NCBI GenBank assembly: GCA_003605055.1
Contig: QZKP01000018.1
Coordinates: 104,644-140,794 of the forward strand
Origin: Desulfarculus sp.
GTDB taxonomy: Bacteria > Desulfobacterota > Desulfarculia > Desulfarculales > Desulfarculaceae
Reading direction: 5' to 3'
DNA length: 36,151 nucleotides
Shown here piece by piece: positions 1 to 7,867 of the stretch. The translations under genes were made by a program, and so were the position numbers. How positions within the stretch are numbered: position 1 is the stretch's first letter; every line of letters begins with the position of its first letter. A model generated the notes under the pieces. That model worked only from the letters and a program-made list of their open reading frames with translations. It searched no databases and was not told the DNA's origin.

Positions 1-2
1 TG

Positions 3-845
3 CTCATCTGCCGCAAGGCCAAGGAGCGGGTGACGGTGGTGCTCTCCGGCGAGGGCGGCGACGAGATCTTCGCCGGCTACGACCGCTTCAAGGCCTCCAA
101 GGCGGCGCGTATGCTGGGCTGGCTGCCCGGCTGCGCCCCGGCGCTCAACCGCCTGGCCGGGCTGCTGCCGGACCAGCCCCAGAAAAAGGGCGCGGTCAAC
201 GTGCTCAAGCGCTTCCTGGAGGGCTGCGTGCTGCCGGCCGAGGGCGAGCACCTGCGCTGGCAGTATTTCCTGACCCCGGCCCTGGCCCAGGGACTTTTCC
301 AGCCCGAGGTGGCCGAGCAGGTGGGGCTGGAGGACCCCTTTGCGCCGGTGCGCTCGGTGCTGGCCCACTGCAACAGCCGCGACCGCCTGGACCGCGAGGT
401 GTACCTGGACCTGAAGCTGGCCATGGCCGACAGCGTTTTGATGAAGGTGGACAAGATGTCCATGTCCACCTCCCTGGAGGTGCGGGTGCCCTTCCTGGAC
501 CACGAGGTGGTGGAGTTCACCGCCAGCCTGCCCTCCTGGTTCAAGCTCAAGGGCTTCACCACCAAGTACATCCTGCGCCAGGCCATCCAGGGCCTGGTGC
601 CGGACCGGGTGGTGTTCCGGGGCAAACAGGGCTACTCCCTGCCGGTGAAGAACCTCCTGCGCGGGCAGCTTCGGCCCCTGATGCAGGAGCTGCTCTCGGC
701 CAGCCCCCTGGTCAGGGATTTTCTGCAGCCGGCCACGGTCCAGCGCCTGATGGCCGAGCACCTGGCCGGCACCCACAACCACAATCACGTCCTCTGGGCC
801 CTGATAAACGCGGCCCTGTGGCACCGCCGCTTCCTGGAAAGGTAG
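3..845 (+). CDS. asnB: Asparagine synthase (glutamine-hydrolysing), C-terminal part
   Basis: This is the 3' part of a class B asparagine synthetase-type protein; the frame is open to the left edge, so the glutaminase domain and the start of the synthetase domain lie outside. The family moves glutamine-derived ammonia onto an ATP-activated carboxylate. Visible synthetase-domain motifs are SGEGGDEIFAGYDRF near the left edge, a KVDKMSM segment and VPFLDHEVVEF, followed by the usual helical C-terminus with a KYILRQA motif and a K-x-GYSLPVK loop. It precedes a run of acyl-, methyl- and glycosyltransferases. AsnB paralogues in such loci often amidate sugar acids or peptide-like substituents, so housekeeping asparagine synthesis is not assured. 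The family call is firm; the substrate is not known. Confidence 0.93.
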   Translation, partial: LICRKAKERVTVVLSGEGGDEIFAGYDRFKASKAARMLGWLPGCAPALNRLAGLLPDQPQKKGAVNVLKRFLEGCVLPAEGEHLRWQYFLTPALAQGLFQPEVAEQVGLEDPFAPVRSVLAHCNSRDRLDREVYLDLKLAMADSVLMKVDKMSMSTSLEVRVPFLDHEVVEFTASLPSWFKLKGFTTKYILRQAIQGLVPDRVVFRGKQGYSLPVKNLLRGQLRPLMQELLSASPLVRDFLQPATVQRLMAEHLAGTHNHNHVLWALINAALWHRRFLER

Positions 846-870
846 ACAGCTTCAGAATTAGCGTGATAAT
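843..870 (+). promoter_or_regulatory. Possible sigma70-like promoter before acyltransferase gene
   Basis: A TAGACA hexamer (843-848, overlapping the asnB stop codon) and GATAAT (865-870) are separated by 16 bp. They lie in a locally AT-rich stretch just after asnB and about 40 bp before the acyltransferase start. Each hexamer matches the consensus at five of six positions. This is a sequence match only. Confidence 0.4.
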
Positions 871-911
871 TACAGACTGGGCTGTCCTTTCCCCTGGAGG
901 TAGCTGAGCCC

Positions 912-1691
912 ATGAGCATGGAGCCCCCCAAGCCAAACGGCCTCGGCGCGTTCAAGACCCACGAGGCGGCCACGGGCCAGGGCAGCGCCCTGCGGCGCTA
1001 CCAGGACCTTATCCTGGGCCACCGCTCCCTGGGCGGGCTGCTGTATTTTGAGCTGTGCATGCTCTTCGCCCACTTGCAGGGCGCCCTGGGGCTGCTCTTG
1101 CGCGGGCTTTTCTGGCCGCGGCTCTTGGGCTCCTGCGGCCGGGGCGCGATGTTCGGGGCCGGGGTGGTCCTGCGCCACCCGCGGCGCATCCACCTGGGCC
1201 CGCGGGTGGTGGTCAGCGAGGGCTGCATCCTGGACGCCCGCAACCCGGACAGCGAGCGGGTGCTGGTCATAGGCGAGGACGTGAACCTGGCCAACGACGT
1301 GATGCTCTCCTGCAAGATGGGCAGCATCCAGATAGGCCCCCGCTGCGGCATCGGGGCCCGCACCATCGTACACTCCGCGGCCGGCAACCCGGTGCAGATC
1401 GGCGCCGACGTGGTCATCGGGCCCCAGTGCTACATCGTGGGCGGGGGCAACTACCACACCGAGCGCCTGGACGTGCCCATGGCCAGCCAGGGCATCCGGC
1501 CCGACGGCGGGGTGAGGATCGCCGACGACGTGTGGCTGGGAGCCAAGGTCAGCGTGCTGGGCGGGGTGAGCATGGCCAGCGGCTCGGTGGCCGCCACCGG
1601 CGCGGTGATTACCAAGGACGTGCCGCCCCGGGCCGTGGTGGCCGGCGCGCCGGCCAAGGTGGTCAAGACCCGCGGCCAAGACAACGCCTAA
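912..1691 (+). CDS. Hexapeptide-repeat acyltransferase (LbH/WbbJ-like)
   Basis: A 259-aa protein of the left-handed beta-helix acyltransferase family, which transfers acetyl or other acyl groups from CoA to sugars. After an N-terminal extension of about 75 residues come successive hexapeptide turns, for example IHLGPRVVVSEGC, VLVIGEDVNLAND, IQIGPRCGIGA and VQIGADVVIG. A GGGNYHTERLD loop carries the likely catalytic His. The end is the typical VAATGAVITKDVPP...VVAGAPAKVV. A GGAGG-type ribosome site lies about 11 nt before ATG 912; ATG 918 is an alternative. The protein is probably a trimeric cytoplasmic enzyme decorating a glycan precursor. The acceptor is unknown. Confidence 0.88.
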   Translation: MSMEPPKPNGLGAFKTHEAATGQGSALRRYQDLILGHRSLGGLLYFELCMLFAHLQGALGLLLRGLFWPRLLGSCGRGAMFGAGVVLRHPRRIHLGPRVVVSEGCILDARNPDSERVLVIGEDVNLANDVMLSCKMGSIQIGPRCGIGARTIVHSAAGNPVQIGADVVIGPQCYIVGGGNYHTERLDVPMASQGIRPDGGVRIADDVWLGAKVSVLGGVSMASGSVAATGAVITKDVPPRAVVAGAPAKVVKTRGQDNA

Positions 1692-1727
1692 CCAGGCCCC
1701 CAGGCCTGTCTCAAGGAGCAACTAGGT

Positions 1728-2714
1728 TTGGCGACAGAGCTTTCCCCGGAGATTCAGAAGATTCAGCAGACCGTGGTGGGAATGTACTCCGAGCATCCCT
1801 GGCCCCTGAACCGCGACACCGACGAGGAGATGGGCTGGCGCCTGAAATGCCTGGGCGTGACCCAGGCCGACTACGTGGGCAAGCAGGTGCTGGACATGGG
1901 CTGCGGCACCGGCGAGTACGCCATGTGGTACGCCAAGGAAGGCGCGGCCCAGGTGACCGGCATTGACCTGTCCGACGGCTCGCTCAAGATCGCCGAGGAG
2001 CGCCGGCAGCAGGGCGGCTTTGACAACTGCCGCTTCCAGAAGATGGACATCCTGGGCTGCAGCCTGCCGGACAACTACTTCGACTACTCATATTCGGTGG
2101 GCGTGCTGCACCACACCGGCGACCCCCTGCGCGGCTTCAAGCACCTGGTGCGCATCACCAAGCCGGGCGGGGTGGTGGTCGTCAGCCTGTACAATTCCTT
2201 TTCCCGCCGGGTGCTCCGGACCAAGCAGAGCATCTGCAAGCTCCTGGGCGGGGAGGACATTGACAAGCGGGTGTATTGGGGCGAGAAGCTCTTCGGCGGG
2301 ACCATGCGCAAGCTGGACAAGCGCTACCACGGCCTGAACACCAAGCAGATCGCCTACGACATCTTCGGCTTCCCGCACGAAAGCCTGCACTCGGCCCAGG
2401 AGGTGCTGGGCTGGTTCGACCAGACCGGGGTGGAGTACCGGGGCGCCTTCGCGCCCCTGCGGCTTACGGACTATTTCTACGCCTTCCAGCAGCCGGAGTA
2501 CGCCCGCTTCCGGGCCACCTTCGAGGGCTTCCCGGTGATGCGGGCCGTGGCCGACGCCATGGTGCGCCTGGCCGGGCACCTGGGCCCCGAGCCGGGCACG
2601 GTGCCGCCGTTCCCCCGGCCCAGCCTGGCCTCTTGCGTGCTCTGCCAGCTCATGTGGGTGCCCTTTGGCCTGCGCTTCAACTGCTTCACCATGGCCGGGG
2701 TGAAGAAGGGCTGA
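1728..2714 (+). CDS. Class I SAM-dependent methyltransferase
   Basis: A 328-aa methyltransferase with a class I Rossmann fold. Motif I is VLDMGCGTGEYA (about residues 48-59), the acidic residue at the end of strand 2 is in VTGIDLSDGSL, and the motif IV region is YSVGVLHHTGDP. KPGGVVVVSLYN follows at the usual distance. The C-terminal ~150 residues are an extension with SCVLCQLMWVPFGLRFNC, possibly membrane-associated or substrate-binding. The start is TTG, chosen because an AAGGAG ribosome site sits about 10 nt upstream and the N-terminal sequence reads well. Its glycan-locus position suggests methylation of a sugar or lipid-linked intermediate; the substrate cannot be read from the sequence. 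Confidence 0.88.
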   Translation: MATELSPEIQKIQQTVVGMYSEHPWPLNRDTDEEMGWRLKCLGVTQADYVGKQVLDMGCGTGEYAMWYAKEGAAQVTGIDLSDGSLKIAEERRQQGGFDNCRFQKMDILGCSLPDNYFDYSYSVGVLHHTGDPLRGFKHLVRITKPGGVVVVSLYNSFSRRVLRTKQSICKLLGGEDIDKRVYWGEKLFGGTMRKLDKRYHGLNTKQIAYDIFGFPHESLHSAQEVLGWFDQTGVEYRGAFAPLRLTDYFYAFQQPEYARFRATFEGFPVMRAVADAMVRLAGHLGPEPGTVPPFPRPSLASCVLCQLMWVPFGLRFNCFTMAGVKKG

Positions 2715-2727
2715 ATCAAGACCGCCT

Positions 2728-3804
2728 ATGACCACCCAAGCCCACAGGGTGAGCCGGCGGCCGCAAAGAAAGCGGCTGGGCGCGCTTGTTTCCCTGCTGG
2801 TGGCCTGCGGCTTCACCGTGGCCCTGTTCTGGTACCTGGCCCGCACCACCACCCTGGCCGACTGGGTGGGCCTGTACCGCGGCCTGCACTGGGGATGGTT
2901 CGCGGCCTTCCTGGGGTTGTTCTGGGGCTCCATGCTGCTCAAGGCTGTGCGTTATAAGATGCTGCTGGCCGCCTCGGGCGAGGCCGTTCGCTACTGGCAC
3001 CTGGTGATCCTCACCTTCGTGAGCAACCTGTTCGTGGACCTGTTGCCCGCGCGCAGCGGCAGCCTGGCCTACATCGTCTTTCTCAACCGCAAGCTGGCCG
3101 TGGGCCTGCCGGCGGCCTTCTCCTCTTTCGCCTTCTCCTTCATCTTCGACCTCATCGGCATGCTGCCCCTGTTCTGCCTGGCCATCATCCTGCACCAGGC
3201 CGCGGCCGGCGGCGAGTCGGTGCTGTGGATCCTGCTGGGGCTCCTGGGCGTCATAGCCGTGCTGGCCCTGCTGCTGCTGGAGCGGGTGCTGGCCGTGGCC
3301 GCGGTGCTGGCGGCCTGGCTCACCGCCCGGCTGCGGGGCCGCAGCCAGGACCTGGCCGGCCGCCTGGCCCGGGAGGTGGGGTCGATGCGCGCGGACGTGG
3401 CCCGGGTCAAGGCCCAGGGCGTGTTCTGGCGGGTGCTGATGGTTTCGGTGGCCATCCGGGCGTGCAAGTACCTGGCCCTGTACGTGCTGGTGGCCGGCCT
3501 GGCCGCCCAGTGGCCGGCCGAGGCCGCGCGCCTGAGCTTCCCCCTGGTGCTGTTCGCCCTGGTGGCGGCCGAGGCCACGGCCAGCCTGCCCATCTCCGGC
3601 ATCGCCGGCTTCGGGGCCTATGAGGGGGTGATGATGGCCACCCTGCGCGCCGCGGGCCTGGCCGCCACCCAGGCGGCCCTGATCCCCTTCGGCCTGCATC
3701 TGCTCACCCAGACCGTGGACTACACCCTGGGCGGCCTGGCCCTGGTGATCCTGAGCCTGACCGCCCGTCCGGAGAAGAAAGATGACGCCTCCCCGCCGAG
3801 CTAG
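2728..3804 (+). CDS. YbhN / lysylphosphatidylglycerol synthase TM-region family membrane protein
   Basis: A 358-aa polytopic inner-membrane protein with about eight hydrophobic segments. It matches the UPF0104/YbhN family, which is related to the transmembrane flippase domain of MprF: an early TM (LVSLLVACGFTVALFWYLA), a KAVRYKMLL-type loop, DLLPARSGSLAYIVFLNRK, a central cytoplasmic loop and a glycine-rich SGIAGFGAYEGVM segment. It has no soluble aminoacyltransferase domain, so it is unlikely to be a full LPG synthase. Family members in glycan loci are thought to move or bind lipid-linked intermediates. It follows the methyltransferase by 13 nt and its 3' end overlaps the beta-propeller gene by 23 nt, implying one transcript. 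Confidence 0.85.
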   Translation: MTTQAHRVSRRPQRKRLGALVSLLVACGFTVALFWYLARTTTLADWVGLYRGLHWGWFAAFLGLFWGSMLLKAVRYKMLLAASGEAVRYWHLVILTFVSNLFVDLLPARSGSLAYIVFLNRKLAVGLPAAFSSFAFSFIFDLIGMLPLFCLAIILHQAAAGGESVLWILLGLLGVIAVLALLLLERVLAVAAVLAAWLTARLRGRSQDLAGRLAREVGSMRADVARVKAQGVFWRVLMVSVAIRACKYLALYVLVAGLAAQWPAEAARLSFPLVLFALVAAEATASLPISGIAGFGAYEGVMMATLRAAGLAATQAALIPFGLHLLTQTVDYTLGGLALVILSLTARPEKKDDASPPS

Positions 3805-4816
3805 AAGGATCGGCAAGTGGCTGGCCGCCCTGGCGTTGGCCGGCCTGGCCGTGGTGGCGGCGGTGCACTTTGGGCCGCGCTACGTTTATTCCCTGTTCGG
3901 CGGCTGGGCCCTCAGCGAGGAGCGCAGCACCATGAGCGAGGCCCAGAAGGCCCAGATACGGGCCCGCGCCCAGGGGCTCAAGGCCCGCGTGGTCTGGTCT
4001 TCCTCGCGCAGCGGCAGCCACGAGATATACATGCTCACCCTGCCCGAGCTGAACCTCTTTCGTCTGACCAACAACAAGTCCGTGGACTGGTACAGCCGCT
4101 TCTCGCCCGACGGCAGGCAACTGGTCTACGCCCGCAGCCAGAAGCCCTGGGTGAGCGAGCGCAACCCGGACCTGTGGGACACCTACCGTCTGGAGCTGGA
4201 CAGCGGACGGGAGTCGCTGGTGGCCAGGAACGCCAACTACCCCCAGTGGGTGGGCCAGGGCGCGGTGAGCTTCCTGCGCAAGACACAGGTAGTGCTCAAG
4301 GACCTGGCCAAGGGCGGGGAGAAGGTGCTCTACGACAGCAGCCGGCCGCCCATCTCCGGCCGCATCTACACCCCCGAGCTTTCGCCCACCAACCGCAACC
4401 TGCTGGCCCTCACCGCTCGGGGCAAGCTGGACGGGGTGTACGTGTACGACTTGGCCGGCCGGGAGCACACGCGCATCGGGAGCGGCTGCCAGTTGGGTTG
4501 GTTCCCGGGCGGCCAGCGCCTGTTCTGGGTGGACAACGTGGGCCGCGGCGGCACCCGGGTCATGGCCTCACCCCTGAAGCCGGTCAAGCCGCAGGTGTAC
4601 ATGGACCTGCCCGGCGACTACAGCCACGAGTACTTCCCGCGCTTTTCGGCCGACGGCCGCTGGATGGTCTGGGCCGCCTCGGCCGGCGGGCACGAGCACG
4701 ACATCGCCGACTACGAGATATTCCTCTGGGACACGGCCAAGCCCTGGGACCAGGCCGTGCGCCTGACCTACAACTTGGCCAACGACCGCTGGCCGGACAT
4801 CTTCGTGGATAAGTAG
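3782..4816 (+). CDS. Membrane-anchored TolB/WD40-like beta-propeller protein
   Basis: A 344-aa protein with a basic N-terminus and one hydrophobic segment (KWLAALALAGLAVVAAVHF, about residues 12-31), so it is either exported or anchored in the inner membrane facing the periplasm. The rest is a TolB-like beta-propeller: repeated blades of the form SRSGSHEIYMLTLPELNLFRLT, followed by YSRFSPDGRQLVYA, and later YFPRFSADGRWMVWAAS followed by DYEIFLWD. Such propellers usually bind proteins or glycans and have no catalytic residues. It overlaps the upstream YbhN-like gene by 23 nt and is the last + strand gene before an opposite-strand YbhN paralogue. Its role in the locus is unknown. Confidence 0.8.
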   Translation: MTPPRRARRIGKWLAALALAGLAVVAAVHFGPRYVYSLFGGWALSEERSTMSEAQKAQIRARAQGLKARVVWSSSRSGSHEIYMLTLPELNLFRLTNNKSVDWYSRFSPDGRQLVYARSQKPWVSERNPDLWDTYRLELDSGRESLVARNANYPQWVGQGAVSFLRKTQVVLKDLAKGGEKVLYDSSRPPISGRIYTPELSPTNRNLLALTARGKLDGVYVYDLAGREHTRIGSGCQLGWFPGGQRLFWVDNVGRGGTRVMASPLKPVKPQVYMDLPGDYSHEYFPRFSADGRWMVWAASAGGHEHDIADYEIFLWDTAKPWDQAVRLTYNLANDRWPDIFVDK

Positions 4817-5081
4817 CGGGAGACCGACGAGCCGGTCCGCGCCCGGCCGGGGTTGCTGGGCGTCAAGAACGTCGAGGAAAAGGTTGGGGCGGTTGACCGT
4901 CAGCGCCCGCCCGCGTCAACCGCGGCCGCCCCTTGCCAGACGAGGCCGCCCGGAATCGAATAAGCCGGCGGCAAGGTGCTTCTCCGCGCGGCCAACTCTC
5001 TGCCCTGGTTCCGATTTTTTATTTTCCTGGCCTACCGCTTTTCTTGATTTCCTGACTTGGCAGCCAGCCGGGGGAGTCGGT
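4817..5081. other. Non-coding convergent region with an inverted repeat and an AT-rich patch
   Basis: These 265 bp separate the convergent propeller and YbhN-like genes. They hold a perfect 9-bp inverted repeat (GCGGTTGAC at 4889-4897, GTCAACCGC at 4915-4923, 17-nt loop) and an AT-rich patch with a T-run near 5017-5032, unusual for this GC content. The T-run could end + strand transcription, but no strong stem sits directly before it. No convincing gene was seen here. Confidence 0.5.
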
Positions 5082-6092
5082 TCAATCCTCGGCCGCCTCC
5101 TGGGCCCGTTGGCGCAGGGAGCCCAGGCTCAGGCCCCGGCGCAGCATCTCCACCAGGCCGGCGGCGGTCATGGGGAAGTAGCAGGCGGCCCAGTACACCA
5201 CGGCGTAGGCCGTGGCCCGCTCCTCGTCCGCGCCGGCCAGCATCAGGGCCCAGAGCATGGCCAACTGAATGGTGCCGATGTAGCCCGGCCCCGAGGGCAC
5301 CGCCGCGGCCAGGGTGCTTCCGGCCATGACCATGGCCGCCATGAGCGGGCTCAGGGGCAGCCCCACCGCCGGCAGGAACAGGTAGGCGGCCAGGAGGGAC
5401 AGGGCCCAGAGCAGGGCCGACTGCAACAGCAGCAGGGGCAGGTGGCGGGCCTGGCTGAGCATGGCCAGCCCGGCGGTGAAGTGGGTCAGGGCCTCCTGCC
5501 CCCAGCGGCCCAGGCGGGGCGAGAGCCGGCCGGCCAGGCCGGCCAGCCAGCCGGTGGCGGCCTGGGGCCAGCGCCACAGGGCGGCCATCACCGCCAGCAC
5601 CCCCAAATAGGCGGCCAGCAGGAACAGGCCGGCCGCCCGCAGATAGGCCACGTTGAAGGCCCCGGCCTGGGCCCGGGGGTCGGCGAAAATGAGGGCCGCG
5701 AACAGCACCACCAGCAGGGTCATGCCGTCCAGCACCCGCTCGATGACCAGGGTGGCCAGGGCGCTGGAGGCCGGCACCTGGGCCAGGCGGTTGGCGGCAT
5801 AGGCTCGCACCAGTTCGCCCAGGCGGGCGGGCAGGATGTTATTGGCCATGAAGCCGATGAGGTTGGCCGAGAACAGATCACCCAGGTTGCAATCCTTGAG
5901 CGGTTTTAAGAGCAGCCGCCAGCGCAGGGAGCGCACCCAATAGCCCACCGCCAGCAGAGCGGCCACCATCAGATAGTAGAGCAGGTGCACCTGGCGGATC
6001 AGCTCCCAGAGGCGGGCCAGGTCCACCCCCCGCAGCAGGAAGGCCAGGCAGGCCAGGCTGATGGCCAGCCCCAGGATCAGGTGGAACCTCAC
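5082..6092 (-). CDS. Second YbhN / LPG-synthase TM-region family membrane protein
   Basis: A 336-aa polytopic membrane protein of the same family as the protein at 2728-3804. The start is GTG at 6092 because AGGAGG lies 5 nt upstream and the protein then begins with a typical first TM (FHLILGLAISLACLAFLL). A longer reading from 6245 adds a low-complexity Arg/Gly-rich stretch with no family character. Family features are YWVRSLRWRLLLKPL, GFMANNILPARLGELVRAY, an ERVLDGMTLLVVLF segment and PSGPGYIGTIQLA near the C-terminus. It is the only minus-strand gene in the glycan locus and is divergent from the GlpD-like gene. It probably handles lipid-linked glycan intermediates, by analogy only. Confidence 0.87.
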   Translation of the reverse strand: MRFHLILGLAISLACLAFLLRGVDLARLWELIRQVHLLYYLMVAALLAVGYWVRSLRWRLLLKPLKDCNLGDLFSANLIGFMANNILPARLGELVRAYAANRLAQVPASSALATLVIERVLDGMTLLVVLFAALIFADPRAQAGAFNVAYLRAAGLFLLAAYLGVLAVMAALWRWPQAATGWLAGLAGRLSPRLGRWGQEALTHFTAGLAMLSQARHLPLLLLQSALLWALSLLAAYLFLPAVGLPLSPLMAAMVMAGSTLAAAVPSGPGYIGTIQLAMLWALMLAGADEERATAYAVVYWAACYFPMTAAGLVEMLRRGLSLGSLRQRAQEAAED

Positions 6093-6238
6093 GTACGCCT
6101 CCTGGCTGCGGTGTCGGTGCGCCGGCCCGGTCCCTGGCCGGCCGGCCCGCCTATGGAGCCTAACGCACCCCCAGGCCTGCCACAACAGCTTTGTGCCCCG
6201 GGGCGCGCCGGCTGGCCTGGCCCGCCCTGGGAGCCTGC

Positions 6239-6267
6239 TTGTCAACCCCCCGCCAACTCTATATAAT
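6239..6267 (+). promoter_or_regulatory. Strong sigma70 promoter for the GlpD-like gene; predicts a leaderless mRNA
   Basis: TTGTCA (6239-6244) and a perfect TATAAT (6262-6267) are separated by exactly 17 bp. The expected transcription start, 6-8 nt after the -10 box, falls on or next to the ATG at 6275, and no Shine-Dalgarno sequence fits between them. A leaderless message is therefore predicted. Confidence 0.75.
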
Positions 6268-6274
6268 CTCGGCC

Positions 6275-7867
6275 ATGTTACGCGATGCGCCCAGCCTGGC
6301 CAACGGCCACTACGACTTGGTAATCGTGGGCGGTGGGGCCTATGGCGCGGCCGCGGCCTGGGAGGCCTCGCTGCGCGGCCTGGCCGTGGCCTTGCTGGAG
6401 CAGGGGGATTTCGCCTCCGCCACCTCGGCCAACAGCCTCAAGCTCATCCACGGCGGCTTCCGCTACCTGCAATCCATGGACCTGGCCCGGGTGCGCCTGT
6501 CCCTGAACGAGCTGGCCATCCTGTGCCGCATCGCCCCGCACCTGGTGGCCCCCCAGCCCTGCCTGCTGCCCACGCGGGGCCTGGGCAAGCAGGGCCGGCT
6601 GGCCCTGGCCGCGGCCCTGGGGCTGTACAACCTGCTGAACCAGCACGACAATCTTCGCGGCCGCCTGGTGTCGCGCCGGGAAGTTGCCCAGATGTTTCCG
6701 GCCTGCTCCCTGCCGGGCGCCAGCGGCGGGGCCCTGTGGCACGACGGCCTGGTGCACGACTCCGAGCGCCTGCCCCTGTCCTATGCGCTGGGCGCGGCCC
6801 AGCGCGGCGCCGTAGCCGCCAACTACGTCCAGGCCACGGGCCTGCTGCGCGAGGGCGGCCGGGTGGCCGGGGTGACGGCCCGGGACCGGCTCAGCGGCGA
6901 TGAGTTCGCGGTGCGAGGGCGGGTGGTGATGCTGGCGGCCGGGCCCTGGGACGGCCAGGTGGCCGGGCAGAAATGGCCCCAGCCGGCCCTGGCCGCGGCC
7001 CTGAACCTGGTGGTGAACCGCGACTTGTGCCGCAGCACCGTGGCCCTGCGCTCGCCCCTGGGCCGGATGGAAGACCCGGTCTGCGGCGGGCACCGCTTCA
7101 TCTTCATGGTGCCCTGGCGCGGCCGCACCCTGCTGGGTACCGCTTACCGGCTCTATTTGGGCCAGCCCGGCCAAGACGGACCCAAGGCGCCGGAGATTTT
7201 GGCCCTGCTCCATGAGTTCAACCAGGCCTGCCCGGAGCTGGGCCTGACGCCGGACGAGATTTGTTTTTATCACTGGGGCCTGCTGCCCCTGGCCCAGCCG
7301 GGCCGGACCCCGGCCGGGGGCGGCTTGGCCGTGAAGCGGCGCATAGATGAGCAGCCGGGCCTGATCCTGGTCACGGGCGCCAAGTACACCACGGCCCGGG
7401 CCGTGGCCTGCGAGGCCGTGGACCGGGTCTGCGGCCAGCTGGGCCGGCCGCAGAGGGCCCAGCTCAGCGCCAAGGAGCCGGTGTGGGGCGGGGCGCCGGT
7501 AAGCGATGTCGAGCTAGCCAGCCTGCCGGCGGCCAGCGCCGCCCACCTGCGCGCGCAGTACGGCGGCCAGGCCGGGGCGGTGGCGGCCCTGGCCCAAGGC
7601 CGGGCCGGGCTGCTGGAGCCCTTGGCCCCGGACACGCCGGTGCTGGGCTGCGAGGTCGTGCAGGCGGTTGAATACGAGATGGCCCAGAGCTTGCGCGATG
7701 TCAGTCTGCGGCGCACGGTGCTGGGCAAGGCCGGCCGGCCCTCGGATCAGGCCTTGCGGGCGGCCTGCGCGATCATGGCCCCGCGCCTGGGCTGGGACCA
7801 GGCGCGCCAGGAGCGCGAGCTGGCCCAGGCCTTGGCTCCCTACCGCATCTTGCAGGAGTTGAAGTGA
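6275..7867 (+). CDS. glpD: FAD-dependent glycerol-3-phosphate dehydrogenase-like protein
   Basis: A 530-aa FAD oxidoreductase of the DAO/GlpD family, which oxidises sn-glycerol 3-phosphate to dihydroxyacetone phosphate at the membrane and passes electrons to quinone. The FAD-binding Rossmann motif is [18 protein letters not shown] (about residues 14-31). The GlpD-type [14 protein letters not shown] follows, with [17 protein letters not shown] in the middle and a [17 protein letters not shown] motif that closes the FAD site. The C-terminal ~140 residues correspond to the GlpD helical cap. ATG 6275 is chosen from the homology start and the promoter. It overlaps the next methyltransferase by 4 nt (GTGA). 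A related FAD enzyme acting on a glycan-specific polyol phosphate is an alternative. Confidence 0.82.
   Translation: MLRDAPSLANGHYDLVIVGGGAYGAAAAWEASLRGLAVALLEQGDFASATSANSLKLIHGGFRYLQSMDLARVRLSLNELAILCRIAPHLVAPQPCLLPTRGLGKQGRLALAAALGLYNLLNQHDNLRGRLVSRREVAQMFPACSLPGASGGALWHDGLVHDSERLPLSYALGAAQRGAVAANYVQATGLLREGGRVAGVTARDRLSGDEFAVRGRVVMLAAGPWDGQVAGQKWPQPALAAALNLVVNRDLCRSTVALRSPLGRMEDPVCGGHRFIFMVPWRGRTLLGTAYRLYLGQPGQDGPKAPEILALLHEFNQACPELGLTPDEICFYHWGLLPLAQPGRTPAGGGLAVKRRIDEQPGLILVTGAKYTTARAVACEAVDRVCGQLGRPQRAQLSAKEPVWGGAPVSDVELASLPAASAAHLRAQYGGQAGAVAALAQGRAGLLEPLAPDTPVLGCEVVQAVEYEMAQSLRDVSLRRTVLGKAGRPSDQALRAACAIMAPRLGWDQARQERELAQALAPYRILQELK

Noticed and set aside
870..1721. Long open frames antisense to real genes (also for example at 2716-3816, 8301-9545, 10305-11768, 22699-24675, 26634-28892)
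   Set aside because: They are Gly/Ala/Arg/Gln-rich, show no domain motifs and mirror clear genes on the other strand; expected from high GC.
5069..5090. tRNA T-loop-like string GGTTCAATCC
   Set aside because: The flanking T-stem does not pair and no acceptor, D or anticodon arms are present.
4884..5909. 341-residue open frame on the + strand across the convergent region
   Set aside because: It reads mostly antisense to the YbhN-like gene, has low-complexity Gly/Gln/His composition and no ribosome site.
6093..6245. N-terminal extension of the second YbhN-like protein to 6245
   Set aside because: Arg/Gly/Pro-rich and not family-like; AGGAGG lies 5 nt before the GTG at 6092.
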